Source: Kaistella pullorum (GTDB lineage Bacteria; Bacteroidota; Bacteroidia; Flavobacteriales; Weeksellaceae). Taken from it: a stretch of DNA of 64,000 bases. Shown piece after piece: positions 54,059-63,909 of this stretch (positions are counted from its first letter, which is position 1; the number at the start of each line of letters is the position of its first letter). The translations under genes and the position numbers were made by a program. Location: assembly GCF_014837035.1 (NCBI RefSeq), contig NZ_JACSPS010000002.1, positions 511,851-575,850 on the forward strand, written 5' to 3'. The notes under the pieces are model-generated. The model was not told where the DNA came from. It saw only the letters and a list, made by a program, of their open reading frames with translations, and did no database searches.

Positions 54059-54487
54059 ATGAACTACTTTACTTCCTCGCAAAGTAATGCTGCAATAAGT
54101 GATATCGTCATCCTTATTACCAGAATTTTTGTAGGATTTGCAATGCTCTCGCATGGTTTTCCAAAATTGCAGCAACTCTTTTCCGGCGAAGAAATTCAGT
54201 TTTACAGTTTTCTGTGGCTGAGCCCCAAAAGCACACTTATCTTAGCCGTATTTGCAGAATTTGTCTGTTCTATATTCATCATCCTGGGACTTTTCACGCG
54301 TTTCGCACTGTTTTTCCTGCTGATCACGATGGCTGTCGCCGGACTGATCGTTCATGGCGCAGATCCATTTGCAAAACGTGAAATGAGCTTGCTTTACCTT
54401 TCGGTTTACATGTTACTTTTTGCGTTCGGGCCCGGCAGATATTCAGTGGATGCAATGATAACCAGGCGCCGCCAATCGAGCTGGTAA
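54059..54487 (+). CDS. DoxX-family membrane protein
   Basis: A 142-residue protein with four transmembrane segments and the DoxX marks ISDIVILITRIFVGFAMLSHGFPKLQQLF and FTRFALFFLLITMAVAGLIVHGADPFAK. Members occur in many bacteria as small quinone/redox-related or unknown membrane proteins. The start at ATG 54059 follows a TAAATTTG -7 motif (54036-54043) and drops 15 upstream in-frame codons. Confidence 0.88.
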   Translation: MNYFTSSQSNAAISDIVILITRIFVGFAMLSHGFPKLQQLFSGEEIQFYSFLWLSPKSTLILAVFAEFVCSIFIILGLFTRFALFFLLITMAVAGLIVHGADPFAKREMSLLYLSVYMLLFAFGPGRYSVDAMITRRRQSSW

Positions 54488-54563
54488 TTAGCTAAAACAT
54501 ATCTATAGTGCATTGACTGACCGTTGGTGCATTTTTTTTAATACTAAAACTAAACAGATCATT

Positions 54564-56966
54564 ATGAGAATCAAAACAGCAGTCCTCGCGCTTCTTTTTG
54601 CCGGAATGACTTTCGCACAGGAAAATATAACGTACCAGCAGCCTTCTGCCGAAATCCTTCAGCTCGCTGACTTCCAACGCGCGCCCGGCGTCATCATGAA
54701 CAGCAAGAAAGACTGGATGGTTTTCACCTACCGCAACACGTACAAATCGTTGGACGAACTGAATATGCCCGAAATGAAACTCGCAGGTCTTCGCGTGAAT
54801 CCGGTCACAAATATCAGCAGCACTGTCACTTATATTAACAACCTGAAAGTCCGCAAGTTAAAAGATAAATCGGAAACGCAGGTTAAAGGGCTTCCGGCCA
54901 ATCCTAAAATATCGTATACGAGTTTCTCACCTGACGAAAAGACGCTGGCATTCACAAATACTACCGCAAAAGGAGTGGAGTTGTGGGTGGTAGACCTCGC
55001 TTCGGCAACCGCAAAAAAAATCAGCCGCGACAACCTGAACGCGAATCTCGGGACGCCTTATGTGTGGATGAAAGATTCAAAATCACTTTTGGTTAAAAGC
55101 ATTCCGGACGACCGCAAAGCATTGATTGATTCAAAGACTGCAATTCCCACCGGTCCTACGGTTTCTACCGCAGACGGAAAGGTTTCGCAAAACAGAACTT
55201 ATCAGGATTTACTCAAAAACCCGCAGGATGAGCAAAATTTCGACACGTTGGCAAACGCTGAATTGGTAAAAATAAGTGTTGACGGTAATGAAAGTACATT
55301 CAAAAACGCTGCGATCTATACCGGGATGAGTCTTTCTCCTGACGGAAGCTTGCTGATGCTCACTACCATTCAGCGGCCATATTCGTACATAGTTCCTTTG
55401 AACCGTTTTCCAATGACAACCGCGGTTTACGATACGGCTGGGAAGCTCGTAAAAACCGTAAATGAAGTGCCGTTAACTGAAATAATGCCTAAAGGTTTCT
55501 CGTCTGTCCGCACCGGAAAGCGCAGCATGACCTGGCGGGATGATGAGCCTGCAACGCTCGTGTATGCGGAAGCCCTGGACGGCGGTGATCAGTCTAAATC
55601 CGTCGAGTTTCGCGATGAAGTGTTTCTTTGGAAAGCGCCATTCAGTGCAGAACCTCAATCATTCTTTAAAACAAAGCAAAGATTCAATAATATTGATTGG
55701 TCTAATGGAAATTTTGCGGTGATTACAGACTCATGGTACGACACGCGGAATACCAAATCATACCTTATCAACTTGAAAGACAACACACACCGCATCATTG
55801 ATGACCGGAATTATCAGGATGTTTACACGGATCCGGGTTCATTTAACCAATCGAAGAACCAATTTGGAAGAACGGTCATCGATGCCAAAGACGACAAGGC
55901 ATATCTTGTGGGTGACGGATTCACAAAAAGCGGGCAGTTTCCATTTATTGATGAAATTGACGTAAATACGTTATCAAAAAAACGCGTCTATACCTCTAAG
56001 CTGAAATATTCGAAAGAGAATATCATCGATATTTTGGATGCAAAAAAAGGTGAAGTTTTGGTAGTGGAACAATCGGCCAATCTATATCCGAATTATTTTC
56101 TCAGAAATATTAAGAATGGCAAAGCAACGGCACTTACGACGTTTGCAAATCCATTCGAAAGTATTAAAAACGTACACAAAGAAGTTATCAAATACAAGCG
56201 TAATGATGGGGTAGAACTCACCGGAACGCTTTATTTGCCGGCAGGTTTTGACAGAAAAAATCCAAAGGAAAAACTGCCGTTGCTCATTTGGGCGTACCCA
56301 ACCGAGTACAAAGACAAAAACACAGCCGGCCAGAATACCCAGAATCCAAATGATTTTACCTTTCCGAGTTACGGCTCTTTCATTTACTGGGTGACCAAAG
56401 GTTACGCGGTTTTGGATGATGCGGCTTTCCCGATAATCGGTGAAGGAAAAAGTGAACCGAATGACAGTTTCGTTCCACAGCTTGTAGCCAATGGTAAAGC
56501 GGCAATTGATGCGGTGGATCAGCTTGGCTATATTGACCGTTCAAAAGTTGCTGTGGGTGGGCATTCTTATGGCGCTTTCATGACGGCTAATCTGCTTACG
56601 CATTCAAAAGATTACGCTTGTGGCATCGCGCGAAGCGGCGCTTACAACCGAACGCTTACGCCATTTGGCTTCCAATCTGAACAGCGTAATTATTGGGATG
56701 TACCGGAGGTTTACAACACGATGTCACCATTCATGAACGCAGATAAAATGAAGACTCCGATGTTGCTGATCCATGGTGAAGCCGATAATAATCCGGGAAC
56801 ATTCACGCTGCAGACCGAAAGATATTTCCAGGCATTGAAAAATCTGGGTGCACCGGTACGTATGGTTTTGCTTCCGTTGGAATCTCACGGTTACGCTGCC
56901 CGTGAAAATATTTTGCACGTTTTGTGGGAACAGGATCAGTTTCTGGAGAAATGTCTGAAAAAATAA
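54564..56966 (+). CDS. Secreted S9-family (prolyl-oligopeptidase-like) peptidase
   Basis: An 800-residue exported serine peptidase (signal peptide 1-18, ending TFAQ). A beta-propeller-like N-terminal half (about 30-550) is followed by an alpha/beta hydrolase domain: Ser in GGHSYGAFM, Asp in HGEADNNPG and His in ESHGY. The propeller gates access of short peptides. I start at ATG 54564, 17 codons into a longer in-frame stretch, because a signal peptide begins there. Confidence 0.9.
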   Translation: MRIKTAVLALLFAGMTFAQENITYQQPSAEILQLADFQRAPGVIMNSKKDWMVFTYRNTYKSLDELNMPEMKLAGLRVNPVTNISSTVTYINNLKVRKLKDKSETQVKGLPANPKISYTSFSPDEKTLAFTNTTAKGVELWVVDLASATAKKISRDNLNANLGTPYVWMKDSKSLLVKSIPDDRKALIDSKTAIPTGPTVSTADGKVSQNRTYQDLLKNPQDEQNFDTLANAELVKISVDGNESTFKNAAIYTGMSLSPDGSLLMLTTIQRPYSYIVPLNRFPMTTAVYDTAGKLVKTVNEVPLTEIMPKGFSSVRTGKRSMTWRDDEPATLVYAEALDGGDQSKSVEFRDEVFLWKAPFSAEPQSFFKTKQRFNNIDWSNGNFAVITDSWYDTRNTKSYLINLKDNTHRIIDDRNYQDVYTDPGSFNQSKNQFGRTVIDAKDDKAYLVGDGFTKSGQFPFIDEIDVNTLSKKRVYTSKLKYSKENIIDILDAKKGEVLVVEQSANLYPNYFLRNIKNGKATALTTFANPFESIKNVHKEVIKYKRNDGVELTGTLYLPAGFDRKNPKEKLPLLIWAYPTEYKDKNTAGQNTQNPNDFTFPSYGSFIYWVTKGYAVLDDAAFPIIGEGKSEPNDSFVPQLVANGKAAIDAVDQLGYIDRSKVAVGGHSYGAFMTANLLTHSKDYACGIARSGAYNRTLTPFGFQSEQRNYWDVPEVYNTMSPFMNADKMKTPMLLIHGEADNNPGTFTLQTERYFQALKNLGAPVRMVLLPLESHGYAARENILHVLWEQDQFLEKCLKK

Positions 56967-56971
56967 TATGA

Positions 56972-57002
56972 AGGTTTTCCGGTTTTGGAAAACCTTTTTA
57001 AT
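56972..57002 (+). terminator. Terminator after the S9 peptidase gene
   Basis: AAGGTTTTCC / GGAAAACCTT form a perfect ten-base stem with a six-base loop, followed by T residues; it begins three bases after the stop codon. Confidence 0.85.
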
Positions 57003-57215
57003 CTTTTATTTTAATGTATAAGCGTAGCTGGCATCAATTTGAATAAATAAATAAATAGCATCTGTCAGGGGGTTTCCGCAAAAAAGGAGATTGAGACTTA
57101 CTAAATATTAAAAATGCCCAAAAACATAAACAACTTAACATAATATAAATTATAGCACTTTTTGTTGTCCTCGTATAATATCTTCCACTTACCAAAAATT
57201 TGTACTTTTATAGTC

Positions 57216-57749
57216 ATGAAAAAATTAAAAATGAATAAGATCTGCCTTGCATTACTCGCCGGCTCAATGATTCTCAGCTGCGAAAAAAAATCTGAACAGA
57301 TTACTGACAGTTCAACCAAATTTGATTCAGTTAAAGTTCCGGAATCCAACGAACCCATCGAGCTCTCAACTATTCAAAATTGCTATATATCCGTGGTTGG
57401 CAAAGATTCCGTCTTTGTTTCCATTGAGGATAATCTCGGTACCTTGATTGGTAAGATGCGTTACAAAAATTTTGAAAAAGACAGTTCCTTTGGCGAAATA
57501 TCCGGTACGCAAAACGGTGATACACTCAAATTAAACTATGTTTTCCAAGCTGAAGGAATGACATCTGAACGCGAAATTTATTTTCTTAAAAAAGACGGAA
57601 ACTTACTTGAAGGCATTGGTGACCACGTCACAGAAGGCAGTACAGACCGTTATGCAAATCCTGCCCAACTGAAATATGAAGGTCATTCGCTGAAGCCGAC
57701 CGATTGCAAAGATTTTGACAAAAATTTCCCCACGGCCGCTTCACGTTAA
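57216..57749 (+). CDS. Lipoprotein of unknown function
   Basis: A 177-residue lipoprotein (lipobox MILSC, Cys22). The mature part is a beta-rich domain (CYISVVGKDSVFVSIEDNLGTLIGKMRYKNFEKDSSFGEISGTQNGDTLKLNYVFQAEGMTSEREIYFLKK). I do not know the family. The ATG at 57216 is preferred over a longer frame because the signal peptide begins there; a near -7 element (TACTTTTA) lies about 15 bases upstream. The 249-base gap before the gene is A/T-rich with the S9 terminator and no other feature I can support. Confidence 0.65.
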   Translation: MKKLKMNKICLALLAGSMILSCEKKSEQITDSSTKFDSVKVPESNEPIELSTIQNCYISVVGKDSVFVSIEDNLGTLIGKMRYKNFEKDSSFGEISGTQNGDTLKLNYVFQAEGMTSEREIYFLKKDGNLLEGIGDHVTEGSTDRYANPAQLKYEGHSLKPTDCKDFDKNFPTAASR

Positions 57750-57888
57750 TGTTTGGTAATCCGAAACTCCATCTTCCTTATTTTTAATGTATTTTTAAAA
57801 ATTTCATGACAAAAATCATGCATGATAATTATGTTATGCCCAACCGAAATTCTTAAATATGATAAGATAACTACTAATTTTAACACAT

Positions 57889-58632
57889 ATGATCAATGAT
57901 GAAATTTCAGACAACATGCGTCTGCACGGCGTATTGACGAAAGAAAAATATGTTAAGCATCTCTCTGTAGACTGCACTATTTTCAGCGTTCAGGATGCCA
58001 GGTTAAAAGTGCTTCTTTTAAACTGGCAAGACGTGGAATATTGGTCCCTGCCTGGTGGATTTGTTAAAGAAGATGAAGATTTAGATGAAGCTGCGCGCCG
58101 CATCCTTTACGAAAGAACCTATTTAGACAACATTTTTTTAGAGCAGTTTCATACTTTCGGGAAAGTTGACCGCACAAGCTTAAAACTCAGCAAAGACTTT
58201 TTAAAGGCGAGAAATCTTACATTTCCCGATGATCACTGGCTTTTTGAACGGTTTATCTCCGCGGGTTACTGCAGTTTGGTAGATTACACACAGATAAGCG
58301 TTTTTCCGCGCTACAACAATGAAAGCGGCAAGTGGTTTGACCTCGATAAACTTCCCAAATTAGCCTTCGACCACAAAGAAATTGTGAAAAAGGGTTCTGA
58401 ATATATCCGAAAAAACATCGATACGCAGATTGCTGCCAGCAACCTTTTGCCGGAAAAATTCACGATGAACGAGCTCCAGAGTGTGTATGAAGCTGTGCTC
58501 GGCGAAAATTTCAGAAGGAATAATTTTCAGCGCAAAATACTGGCGATGAATTTTTTAGAAAGACTGGAGAAATTATATGACGGTTCGGCAAACAAGGCGC
58601 CCTACCTCTATCGCTTCAGGGATGTCCGTTAA
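57889..58632 (+). CDS. NrtR-type regulator with a degenerate Nudix domain
   Basis: A 247-residue protein. Residues 25-165 are Nudix-like, with the box GGFVKEDEDLDEAARRILYERTYL (about 60-82). The catalytic REUxEE is replaced by RILYER and the following GU by YL, so hydrolysis is unlikely. Residues 180-247 form a winged helix (FTMNELQSVYEAVLGENFRRNNFQRKILAMNFLERL). The layout is that of NrtR/AraR-like regulators of Bacteroidota, which bind NAD-related or sugar ligands. The target is unknown; it precedes an acyl-CoA dehydrogenase. Confidence 0.82.
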   Translation: MINDEISDNMRLHGVLTKEKYVKHLSVDCTIFSVQDARLKVLLLNWQDVEYWSLPGGFVKEDEDLDEAARRILYERTYLDNIFLEQFHTFGKVDRTSLKLSKDFLKARNLTFPDDHWLFERFISAGYCSLVDYTQISVFPRYNNESGKWFDLDKLPKLAFDHKEIVKKGSEYIRKNIDTQIAASNLLPEKFTMNELQSVYEAVLGENFRRNNFQRKILAMNFLERLEKLYDGSANKAPYLYRFRDVR

Positions 58633-58705
58633 AACTCAATTTTTAATTTTTAATTATTTCGCCATCACTGCGAAAAAACTTAATTTTAGCAAAAAACTAT
58701 AAAAT

Positions 58706-59887
58706 ATGTCATACTACCCGCTCACAAGCATCCCCGATTATTATTTGATGGACAGTCTGCTCACCGAAGAGCATCTGTTAATCCGCCAGTCTGTCCGCGA
58801 TTGGGTTGAAAGTTTTGTGATGCCTAAGATTGACAATGCTGCGCAGCACCACACCGATATTCCCGGTCTCATGCAGGAACTGGGCAAAATCGGCGCACTC
58901 GGCCCGTACATTCCCGAAGAATATGGCGGTTCAGGCCTTGATCAAATTGCTTACGGAATCATCATGCAAGAACTCGAACGCGGAGATTCGGCCGTTCGTT
59001 CTGCTGCTTCTGTTCAAAGTTCGCTGGTGATGTTCCCAATCAATGAGTTTGGATCTGAAGAACAAAAGCGTAAATATCTTCCGAAGCTTGCGACCGGAGA
59101 AATGATTGGTGCCTTTGGTCTTACCGAGCCAAATCATGGTTCAGATCCAAGTTCAATGGAAACGAAGATCGAGGATAAAGGTGACCATTATTTGCTTAAT
59201 GGTGCCAAGATGTGGATCACGAATGCGCCACTCTGTGATATCGCGGTTGTTTGGGCTAAAGATGAAAGCGGCAAAGTACGCGGACTTATTGTTGAGCGCA
59301 CTTTAGAAGGTTTTTCTACGCCTGAAACGCATAATAAATGGAGTCTTCGTGCGTCAAAAACCGGCGAATTGGTGTTTAATAATGTAAAGGTTCCGAAAGA
59401 AAATATTTTACCGAATGTCATTGGTCTGAAAGGTCCTCTTTCGTGCCTGAACTCTGCGCGTTACGGCATTTCGTGGGGAGTGATCGGCGCTGCTGTAGAC
59501 TGTTACTGCACGGCTGTACAGTATTCAAAAGAGCGCAAACAGTTTGGCAAACCTATAGCTTCATTCCAGCTTCAACAGAAAAAACTGGCCGAATTCCTTA
59601 CAGAAATCACCAAAGCACAACTTCTTTGCCTTCAGCTCGGTAACCTTAAAAACGATCATAAAGCTACACCTGCGCAAATTTCTATGGCCAAACGAAACAA
59701 TGTGAAAATGGCAATCGACATTGCGCGGGAATCCAGACAAATGTTGGGCGGTATGGGAATAATGGGTGAATTTCCGATGATGCGTCACGCGGCAAACCTT
59801 GAATCTGTAATCACTTACGAAGGTACGCATGACATCCATCTCCTAATTACTGGAATGGACATCACCGGAATTAATGCTTTTGGTTAA
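58706..59887 (+). CDS. Acyl-CoA dehydrogenase, glutaryl-CoA dehydrogenase type
   Basis: A 393-residue FAD enzyme. It has the FAD-binding FGLTEPNHGSDPSSM, WITNAPLCDIAVVWAK and KPIASFQLQQKKLAEF segments, and the catalytic Glu372 in ITYEGTHDIHLL. The ending NLESVITYEGTHDIHLLITGMDITGINAFG and the overall length fit glutaryl-CoA dehydrogenase, an enzyme of lysine and tryptophan breakdown. A general acyl-CoA dehydrogenase is possible. The upstream NrtR-type gene is 73 bases away and may control it. Confidence 0.88.
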   Translation: MSYYPLTSIPDYYLMDSLLTEEHLLIRQSVRDWVESFVMPKIDNAAQHHTDIPGLMQELGKIGALGPYIPEEYGGSGLDQIAYGIIMQELERGDSAVRSAASVQSSLVMFPINEFGSEEQKRKYLPKLATGEMIGAFGLTEPNHGSDPSSMETKIEDKGDHYLLNGAKMWITNAPLCDIAVVWAKDESGKVRGLIVERTLEGFSTPETHNKWSLRASKTGELVFNNVKVPKENILPNVIGLKGPLSCLNSARYGISWGVIGAAVDCYCTAVQYSKERKQFGKPIASFQLQQKKLAEFLTEITKAQLLCLQLGNLKNDHKATPAQISMAKRNNVKMAIDIARESRQMLGGMGIMGEFPMMRHAANLESVITYEGTHDIHLLITGMDITGINAFG

Positions 59888-59892
59888 ATTGC

Positions 59893-62622
59893 TTAATAAT
59901 CATACGAAACTTTAACTGACTCCACGAATTTGTTCTCGGGGTTCAGGATATCTAAAATAACGTTTTTCACAGCGTTCATTGAGGTTTGCAGATTTTCGGC
60001 GGTAATCTCATCATCGCCGAAAAGACTGAGCGTCTGTACGCCTCTGTTTACCTCGGCAAAGCTCCAGATTCCGCACTGTACCTTGTTGTCAACAAAATCG
60101 GTGCTGTTCAGAATCAGATGTGCATAGATAGAAAGCTGCATCGCCTGCTTATAATCACTGCTGAAGAACAGATTCTGCAATTTTTCGCCACCATCGTCTT
60201 TTTTAGGATGTGTAATCGCCAGATTTTTCGTTTTTGCTGTTTTAAAGTCGATGATGCGAAGGTTTCCGTTCAATCTGTCAATTCGGTCAATAAAACCGTA
60301 AAATGCAACTGAATCTGTCTTTTCGTCGTTTAAATAAAACGGCGGACTGGTAAATTCCCGCTCCACACCCACAATTTCGAGCGTGTTTCCATTGGATAAA
60401 AGTTCGATGTCATGCTGCAACACACTTCGCACTACCCTTTCCGCAATTGATTTGTGGATGAAATTGATTCCGCGTTCATAAAATTCAGGCTGATGTTTAA
60501 TTTTCTCAATCGCGGCATTCAAAGCTTCATTTATCGTTTCACTGATCAGTGATAAATCATTATTTTGCAACACTTTGCCAACTAATGGATCATAAATATG
60601 CTGAAGTGCATAGTGCACAAGATTTCCGTAACTGCGCTGCGAAAGCTCCTCTTCCATCTCCTCGCCTTCCCGCGTGTGCAGGATCTTATTCAAATAGAAA
60701 TCAATAGGATCATAGATGTACGATGTAAGGTGCGAGGCAGAAACCCGCGATTTCCAAAGTTCAAGTTGCTCAAGAACCGGAGGCGTTTTTTCATACTGCA
60801 TCGGCTGCAGAAGAATCGGTTCCGAACTGTTTTCGATGATGATATTTTCAATTTTGTGATACCGGTCTTCTATTTCAAGCTGCGTGATGAAACGGCTTTT
60901 CTCACCACTGTTCACACCCGAATTCAAAGCATTAAACAGCAGATGTACATTCCGGGAATCCTGCAGAAAACGGTAAAAATGATAAGCGTAAATACTGTCA
61001 TTTTCTAAAAAAGTATGCAAACCGAAATGCTTCCGCACTCCGAATGGCACGTACGTATTTTGAGTGTTCCCCAGCGGCAGTTTTCCTTCGTTGGCAGAAA
61101 GCAGGATGATATTTTCGAAATTCAGCAGACGCGTTTCCAGTAAACCCATCACCTGCAAACCTTCTAACGGTTCACCCTGGAAATCAATTGTTTCCGAGCT
61201 GATCAGTTGGTTGATAAGCACTTCCAGCGTTTCCATATTCAGTGTAAAACTGTAGGGTGACAACTGGTTTTTAATGATTTTAAATGATTTTTCGAAGTGC
61301 GAAATATTTTCATATTGGATGTCATCCAAATCACCAAACTTCAGTTGGTAGCAATACGAAATAAGTAAATCCAGAAATACCGCGACCGATTCCTGCTTTT
61401 GAAAAAGATTGAAATACGAAAGTTCACCCAGAAGCTCAGCTAGCAATTTGCGGGAGATGTAAATAATATTCCGTTCCTCAATCTGCACCCGGAATTGTAC
61501 GATGATCTCTTGGTCTTGATCCGCGTTTGGCAGTTCTTCCAGAATAGAAAGTACGTCATTGTAATAATAAGATGAATCTGAGGCTTCGAGTAGTTTCTGA
61601 AGATAAAAAAGCCGTTTCATCGCGTTGCTGAATGCCAGATTTTTCAGCGGAAAACCCATCGTGATATTCAGGCGCGGCGCTGCAGCCAGAGCATCCAACG
61701 CGGCTGGCAGGAGATTTTCATCCAATAAAACAACTGCTGTATCGGCAAGATTCTCAGATTCAATTTCTGAAAAGATTGACGGCAGCACTTTAGTTTGCGA
61801 CACATTGCCCGAAACTTCATAAACCTTAATGTTCTTGGTCTTCCGGAAATCATCCTCGATCCAGCGAAACGGCCGGCTTTCATTGAATTCTTTCCAATGC
61901 CTGTGTTGGCGAAGGAACTTGCCGGCTTCCTGTCTTTCATCCGCGACATAATAATCGTCGCCCTGAAAATAACAGATCGCCCTGTCCCACTGCAAAAGGT
62001 TTTTCACAAGTTTCTCCTCCACCGGCGTGAAGGCATTAAAACCACAAAAGACATATTTCCCATCCGTACTTTGAGCGAATTCTTCTATTTTTCTACTAGC
62101 CGCTTTGTGCATCATGCCCGAGGTCGCCCAGCCTTTTTCCTCCAGCCGGAGCTGCAGCAAAGGGACGAAGGCGTTCATACGCTGCCAGAAATTCAAATGC
62201 TTACGCACCGTGCCGTCCTGATCACCCAGGTTTTCCGCCCAGTTTTTAATTCGTTCTTCGCTCACCATGTATTCCAGAACTTTGGTGTCATCTTCGGCGA
62301 ATTTTGAAATATCATCCCAGTCTTTCAGCAAAGTGGGAAACCATTTAAGAAAATCCGAAAAGCTTTCACCCGGATGCTGGCTGCGATAGACATCGAATGC
62401 AAACAACCAGACCGCAATACCCTGGACAGGCGTCTTTCCGCCAATTTCAGTGATTAAGTCTTCGATGGTAAAGAAATTAGGCAAAAAACCGGAATACTGC
62501 TTTTCTTTAAATATTTTCTTGATGAAAACTATCGGCCGCTTGCCGGGCAGCACGATGTTAAACTTCGAAAGGTCACTTTTCAGAGCGAGCAGTTCAGTTA
62601 CAATTTTATTTAAAAATTTCAT
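59893..62622 (-). CDS. AddB-like PD-(D/E)XK nuclease
   Basis: A 909-residue protein with a divergent N-terminal helicase-like region (KFNIVLPGKRPIVFIKKIF, LPNFFTIEDLITEI), followed by a C-terminal RecB-type nuclease: HYALQHIYD (H of the motif), FYGFIDRIDRL with Asp779 and IIDFKTAKT with Asp792 and Lys794. AddB and AddA form a double-strand break end-processing complex, so this may be the AddB partner, though an addA gene is not in the window. A four-cysteine iron-sulfur cluster, as in AddB of Bacillus, is not seen. Confidence 0.8.
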   Translation of the reverse strand: MKFLNKIVTELLALKSDLSKFNIVLPGKRPIVFIKKIFKEKQYSGFLPNFFTIEDLITEIGGKTPVQGIAVWLFAFDVYRSQHPGESFSDFLKWFPTLLKDWDDISKFAEDDTKVLEYMVSEERIKNWAENLGDQDGTVRKHLNFWQRMNAFVPLLQLRLEEKGWATSGMMHKAASRKIEEFAQSTDGKYVFCGFNAFTPVEEKLVKNLLQWDRAICYFQGDDYYVADERQEAGKFLRQHRHWKEFNESRPFRWIEDDFRKTKNIKVYEVSGNVSQTKVLPSIFSEIESENLADTAVVLLDENLLPAALDALAAAPRLNITMGFPLKNLAFSNAMKRLFYLQKLLEASDSSYYYNDVLSILEELPNADQDQEIIVQFRVQIEERNIIYISRKLLAELLGELSYFNLFQKQESVAVFLDLLISYCYQLKFGDLDDIQYENISHFEKSFKIIKNQLSPYSFTLNMETLEVLINQLISSETIDFQGEPLEGLQVMGLLETRLLNFENIILLSANEGKLPLGNTQNTYVPFGVRKHFGLHTFLENDSIYAYHFYRFLQDSRNVHLLFNALNSGVNSGEKSRFITQLEIEDRYHKIENIIIENSSEPILLQPMQYEKTPPVLEQLELWKSRVSASHLTSYIYDPIDFYLNKILHTREGEEMEEELSQRSYGNLVHYALQHIYDPLVGKVLQNNDLSLISETINEALNAAIEKIKHQPEFYERGINFIHKSIAERVVRSVLQHDIELLSNGNTLEIVGVEREFTSPPFYLNDEKTDSVAFYGFIDRIDRLNGNLRIIDFKTAKTKNLAITHPKKDDGGEKLQNLFFSSDYKQAMQLSIYAHLILNSTDFVDNKVQCGIWSFAEVNRGVQTLSLFGDDEITAENLQTSMNAVKNVILDILNPENKFVESVKVSYDY

Positions 62623-62656
62623 TTAGCGTTGCGGGTAATGATTAACTTTTAAAAAT

Positions 62657-62692
62657 ACAAAAAAAGCATCCGAAACCTACCTCGAATGCTTT
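62657..62692 (-). terminator. Terminator after the small lipoprotein gene
   Basis: On minus AAAGCATTCGA pairs with TCGGATGCTTT (one wobble) across an eight-base loop and is followed by a T-run. It closes the gene at 62718-63134. Confidence 0.8.
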
Positions 62693-62717
62693 AAGTTTTG
62701 AAAATTAAAAACAGAAT

Positions 62718-63134
62718 TTATTTTACGACGATCATCCGTTCCAGCCAGGCATCGGCGCCTGAAGAATCTCTACCCGTCCAGAAGCGGAATGTGTAAACAC
62801 CAGCCTCCACAGGTCTGAAATTGATCTGTGAGGAGCGCGCCAGGGTTTCCCCACAAGCCGCGGTCGTTTTAAACTTATATGTGGCAACATCACGTTGCAG
62901 TGAAGGTTTGTGGACATAATCGTAGCCGTAAAAGCCTTCACAGTTTGCGGCGTAATCTGAATAGGTTTTAATAGTCTGGATGGTGTAAACATCCATCGTG
63001 TCCTGCGCGATATTCACGCTGTCAATCTTTGCGAGTTCTGTGCTGGTGATTTCATCACCTTCAAACCGGTCATTGCAACTTGCAAGGCCCAGAAAAAGAA
63101 CCAGCGGCATTGCCATTTTTAATATAGTTTTCAT
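62718..63134 (-). CDS. Small lipoprotein, unknown
   Basis: A 138-residue protein with lipobox LGLASC (Cys20) and a beta-sandwich-like mature part (VYTIQTIKTYSDYAANCEGFYGYDYVHKPSLQRDVATYKFKTTAACGETLARSSQINFRPVEAGVYTFRFW). Two extra cysteines (in AANCEGF and TAACGET) might form a disulfide. I start at ATG 63134; the longer frame lacks a signal sequence. Function is unknown. Confidence 0.65.
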   Translation of the reverse strand: MKTILKMAMPLVLFLGLASCNDRFEGDEITSTELAKIDSVNIAQDTMDVYTIQTIKTYSDYAANCEGFYGYDYVHKPSLQRDVATYKFKTTAACGETLARSSQINFRPVEAGVYTFRFWTGRDSSGADAWLERMIVVK

Positions 63135-63191
63135 AAAGATTTGATTTATTACAACTAAAACGATAAACATAATCGCAATAGTACGTGCATA

Positions 63192-63827
63192 TCAAGAATT
63201 AAAATTTCCTTTAGATAAATATACCACTTTTTTAGTCTCAAAGAATTCGCCTTCAAAATAATTCTTAAGGTCAAATATTTCGCATTTCAGTCCCGAAAGC
63301 TCTTCACTTAGATCTCCGCCTTTTAGATAAAGGACGCCATTGTGTTTTGGATTAAATTGCTCTTTCTCAAATTTTCCTTTGAGCCAACGCAAAAACACCG
63401 GCATCTGCGTCACCGCACGGCTTACTACAAAGTGAAATTTTCCGGGAATATCTTCCGCACGTGCATGGATCGCGGTCACATTTTGAAGTTCCAAAGCGGC
63501 GGCAACTTCCTTCACCACGGTGATTTTTTTACCGATAGAATCTACCAGCGTAAAATGAGTTTCCGGAAACATAATGGCCAGCGGAATTCCCGGAAATCCA
63601 CCACCAGTCCCAATATCAAGCACTTTCGTGTTGGGAGAGAAGTTCATCACACGCGCGATGCCGAGTGAATGAAGGACGTGTTTCTCATAAAGCGAATCCA
63701 TGTCTTTGCGCGAAATCACATTGATTTTTGCATTCCATTCTGCGTACAGTTCCTGGAGTTTATCAAACTGCTGCTTCTGGTTTTCGGAGAGATCGGGAAA
63801 ATATTTTAGGATAAGTTCGGTCTGCAT
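63192..63827 (-). CDS. rsmG: 16S rRNA (guanine-N7)-methyltransferase RsmG
   Basis: RsmG methylates G527 of 16S rRNA; loss of it gives mild streptomycin resistance in other bacteria. The 211-residue protein shows KVLDIGTGGGFPGIPLAIMFPETHFTLVDSIGKKITVV, the SAM-binding core, and FHFVVSRAVTQMPVFL. A TAAATTTG -7 motif (minus, 63843-63850) lies 16 bases upstream of the ATG. Confidence 0.96.
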   Translation of the reverse strand: MQTELILKYFPDLSENQKQQFDKLQELYAEWNAKINVISRKDMDSLYEKHVLHSLGIARVMNFSPNTKVLDIGTGGGFPGIPLAIMFPETHFTLVDSIGKKITVVKEVAAALELQNVTAIHARAEDIPGKFHFVVSRAVTQMPVFLRWLKGKFEKEQFNPKHNGVLYLKGGDLSEELSGLKCEIFDLKNYFEGEFFETKKVVYLSKGNFNS

Positions 63828-63842
63828 CTAAGTCATTTTTGG

Positions 63843-63892
63843 CAAATTTAAACAAAAAGAAAGCGCCTGCATGAAGAAAAAATTTATCTTTG
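63843..63892. promoter_or_regulatory. Divergent promoters for rsmG and the aminotransferase
   Basis: Minus strand TAAATTTG (63843-63850) faces rsmG, and plus strand TATCTTTG (63885-63892) faces the aminotransferase, both full -7 matches, 34 bases apart. Neither has a clear -33 TTG. Confidence 0.5.
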
Positions 63893-63909
63893 GAAGCCTA
63901 AGAAAAATT

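Noticed and set aside
57003-57215. A second copy of the atpDC-type repeat (GAGATTGAGACTTA) in the gap before the lipoprotein
   Set aside because: Only a short segment is alike and there is no pairing arm, so it is not enough to call a repeat.
61795-62307. A 170-codon plus-strand frame opposite the AddB-like gene
   Set aside because: Shadow of a clearly coding minus-strand region with the nuclease motifs; no own promoter.
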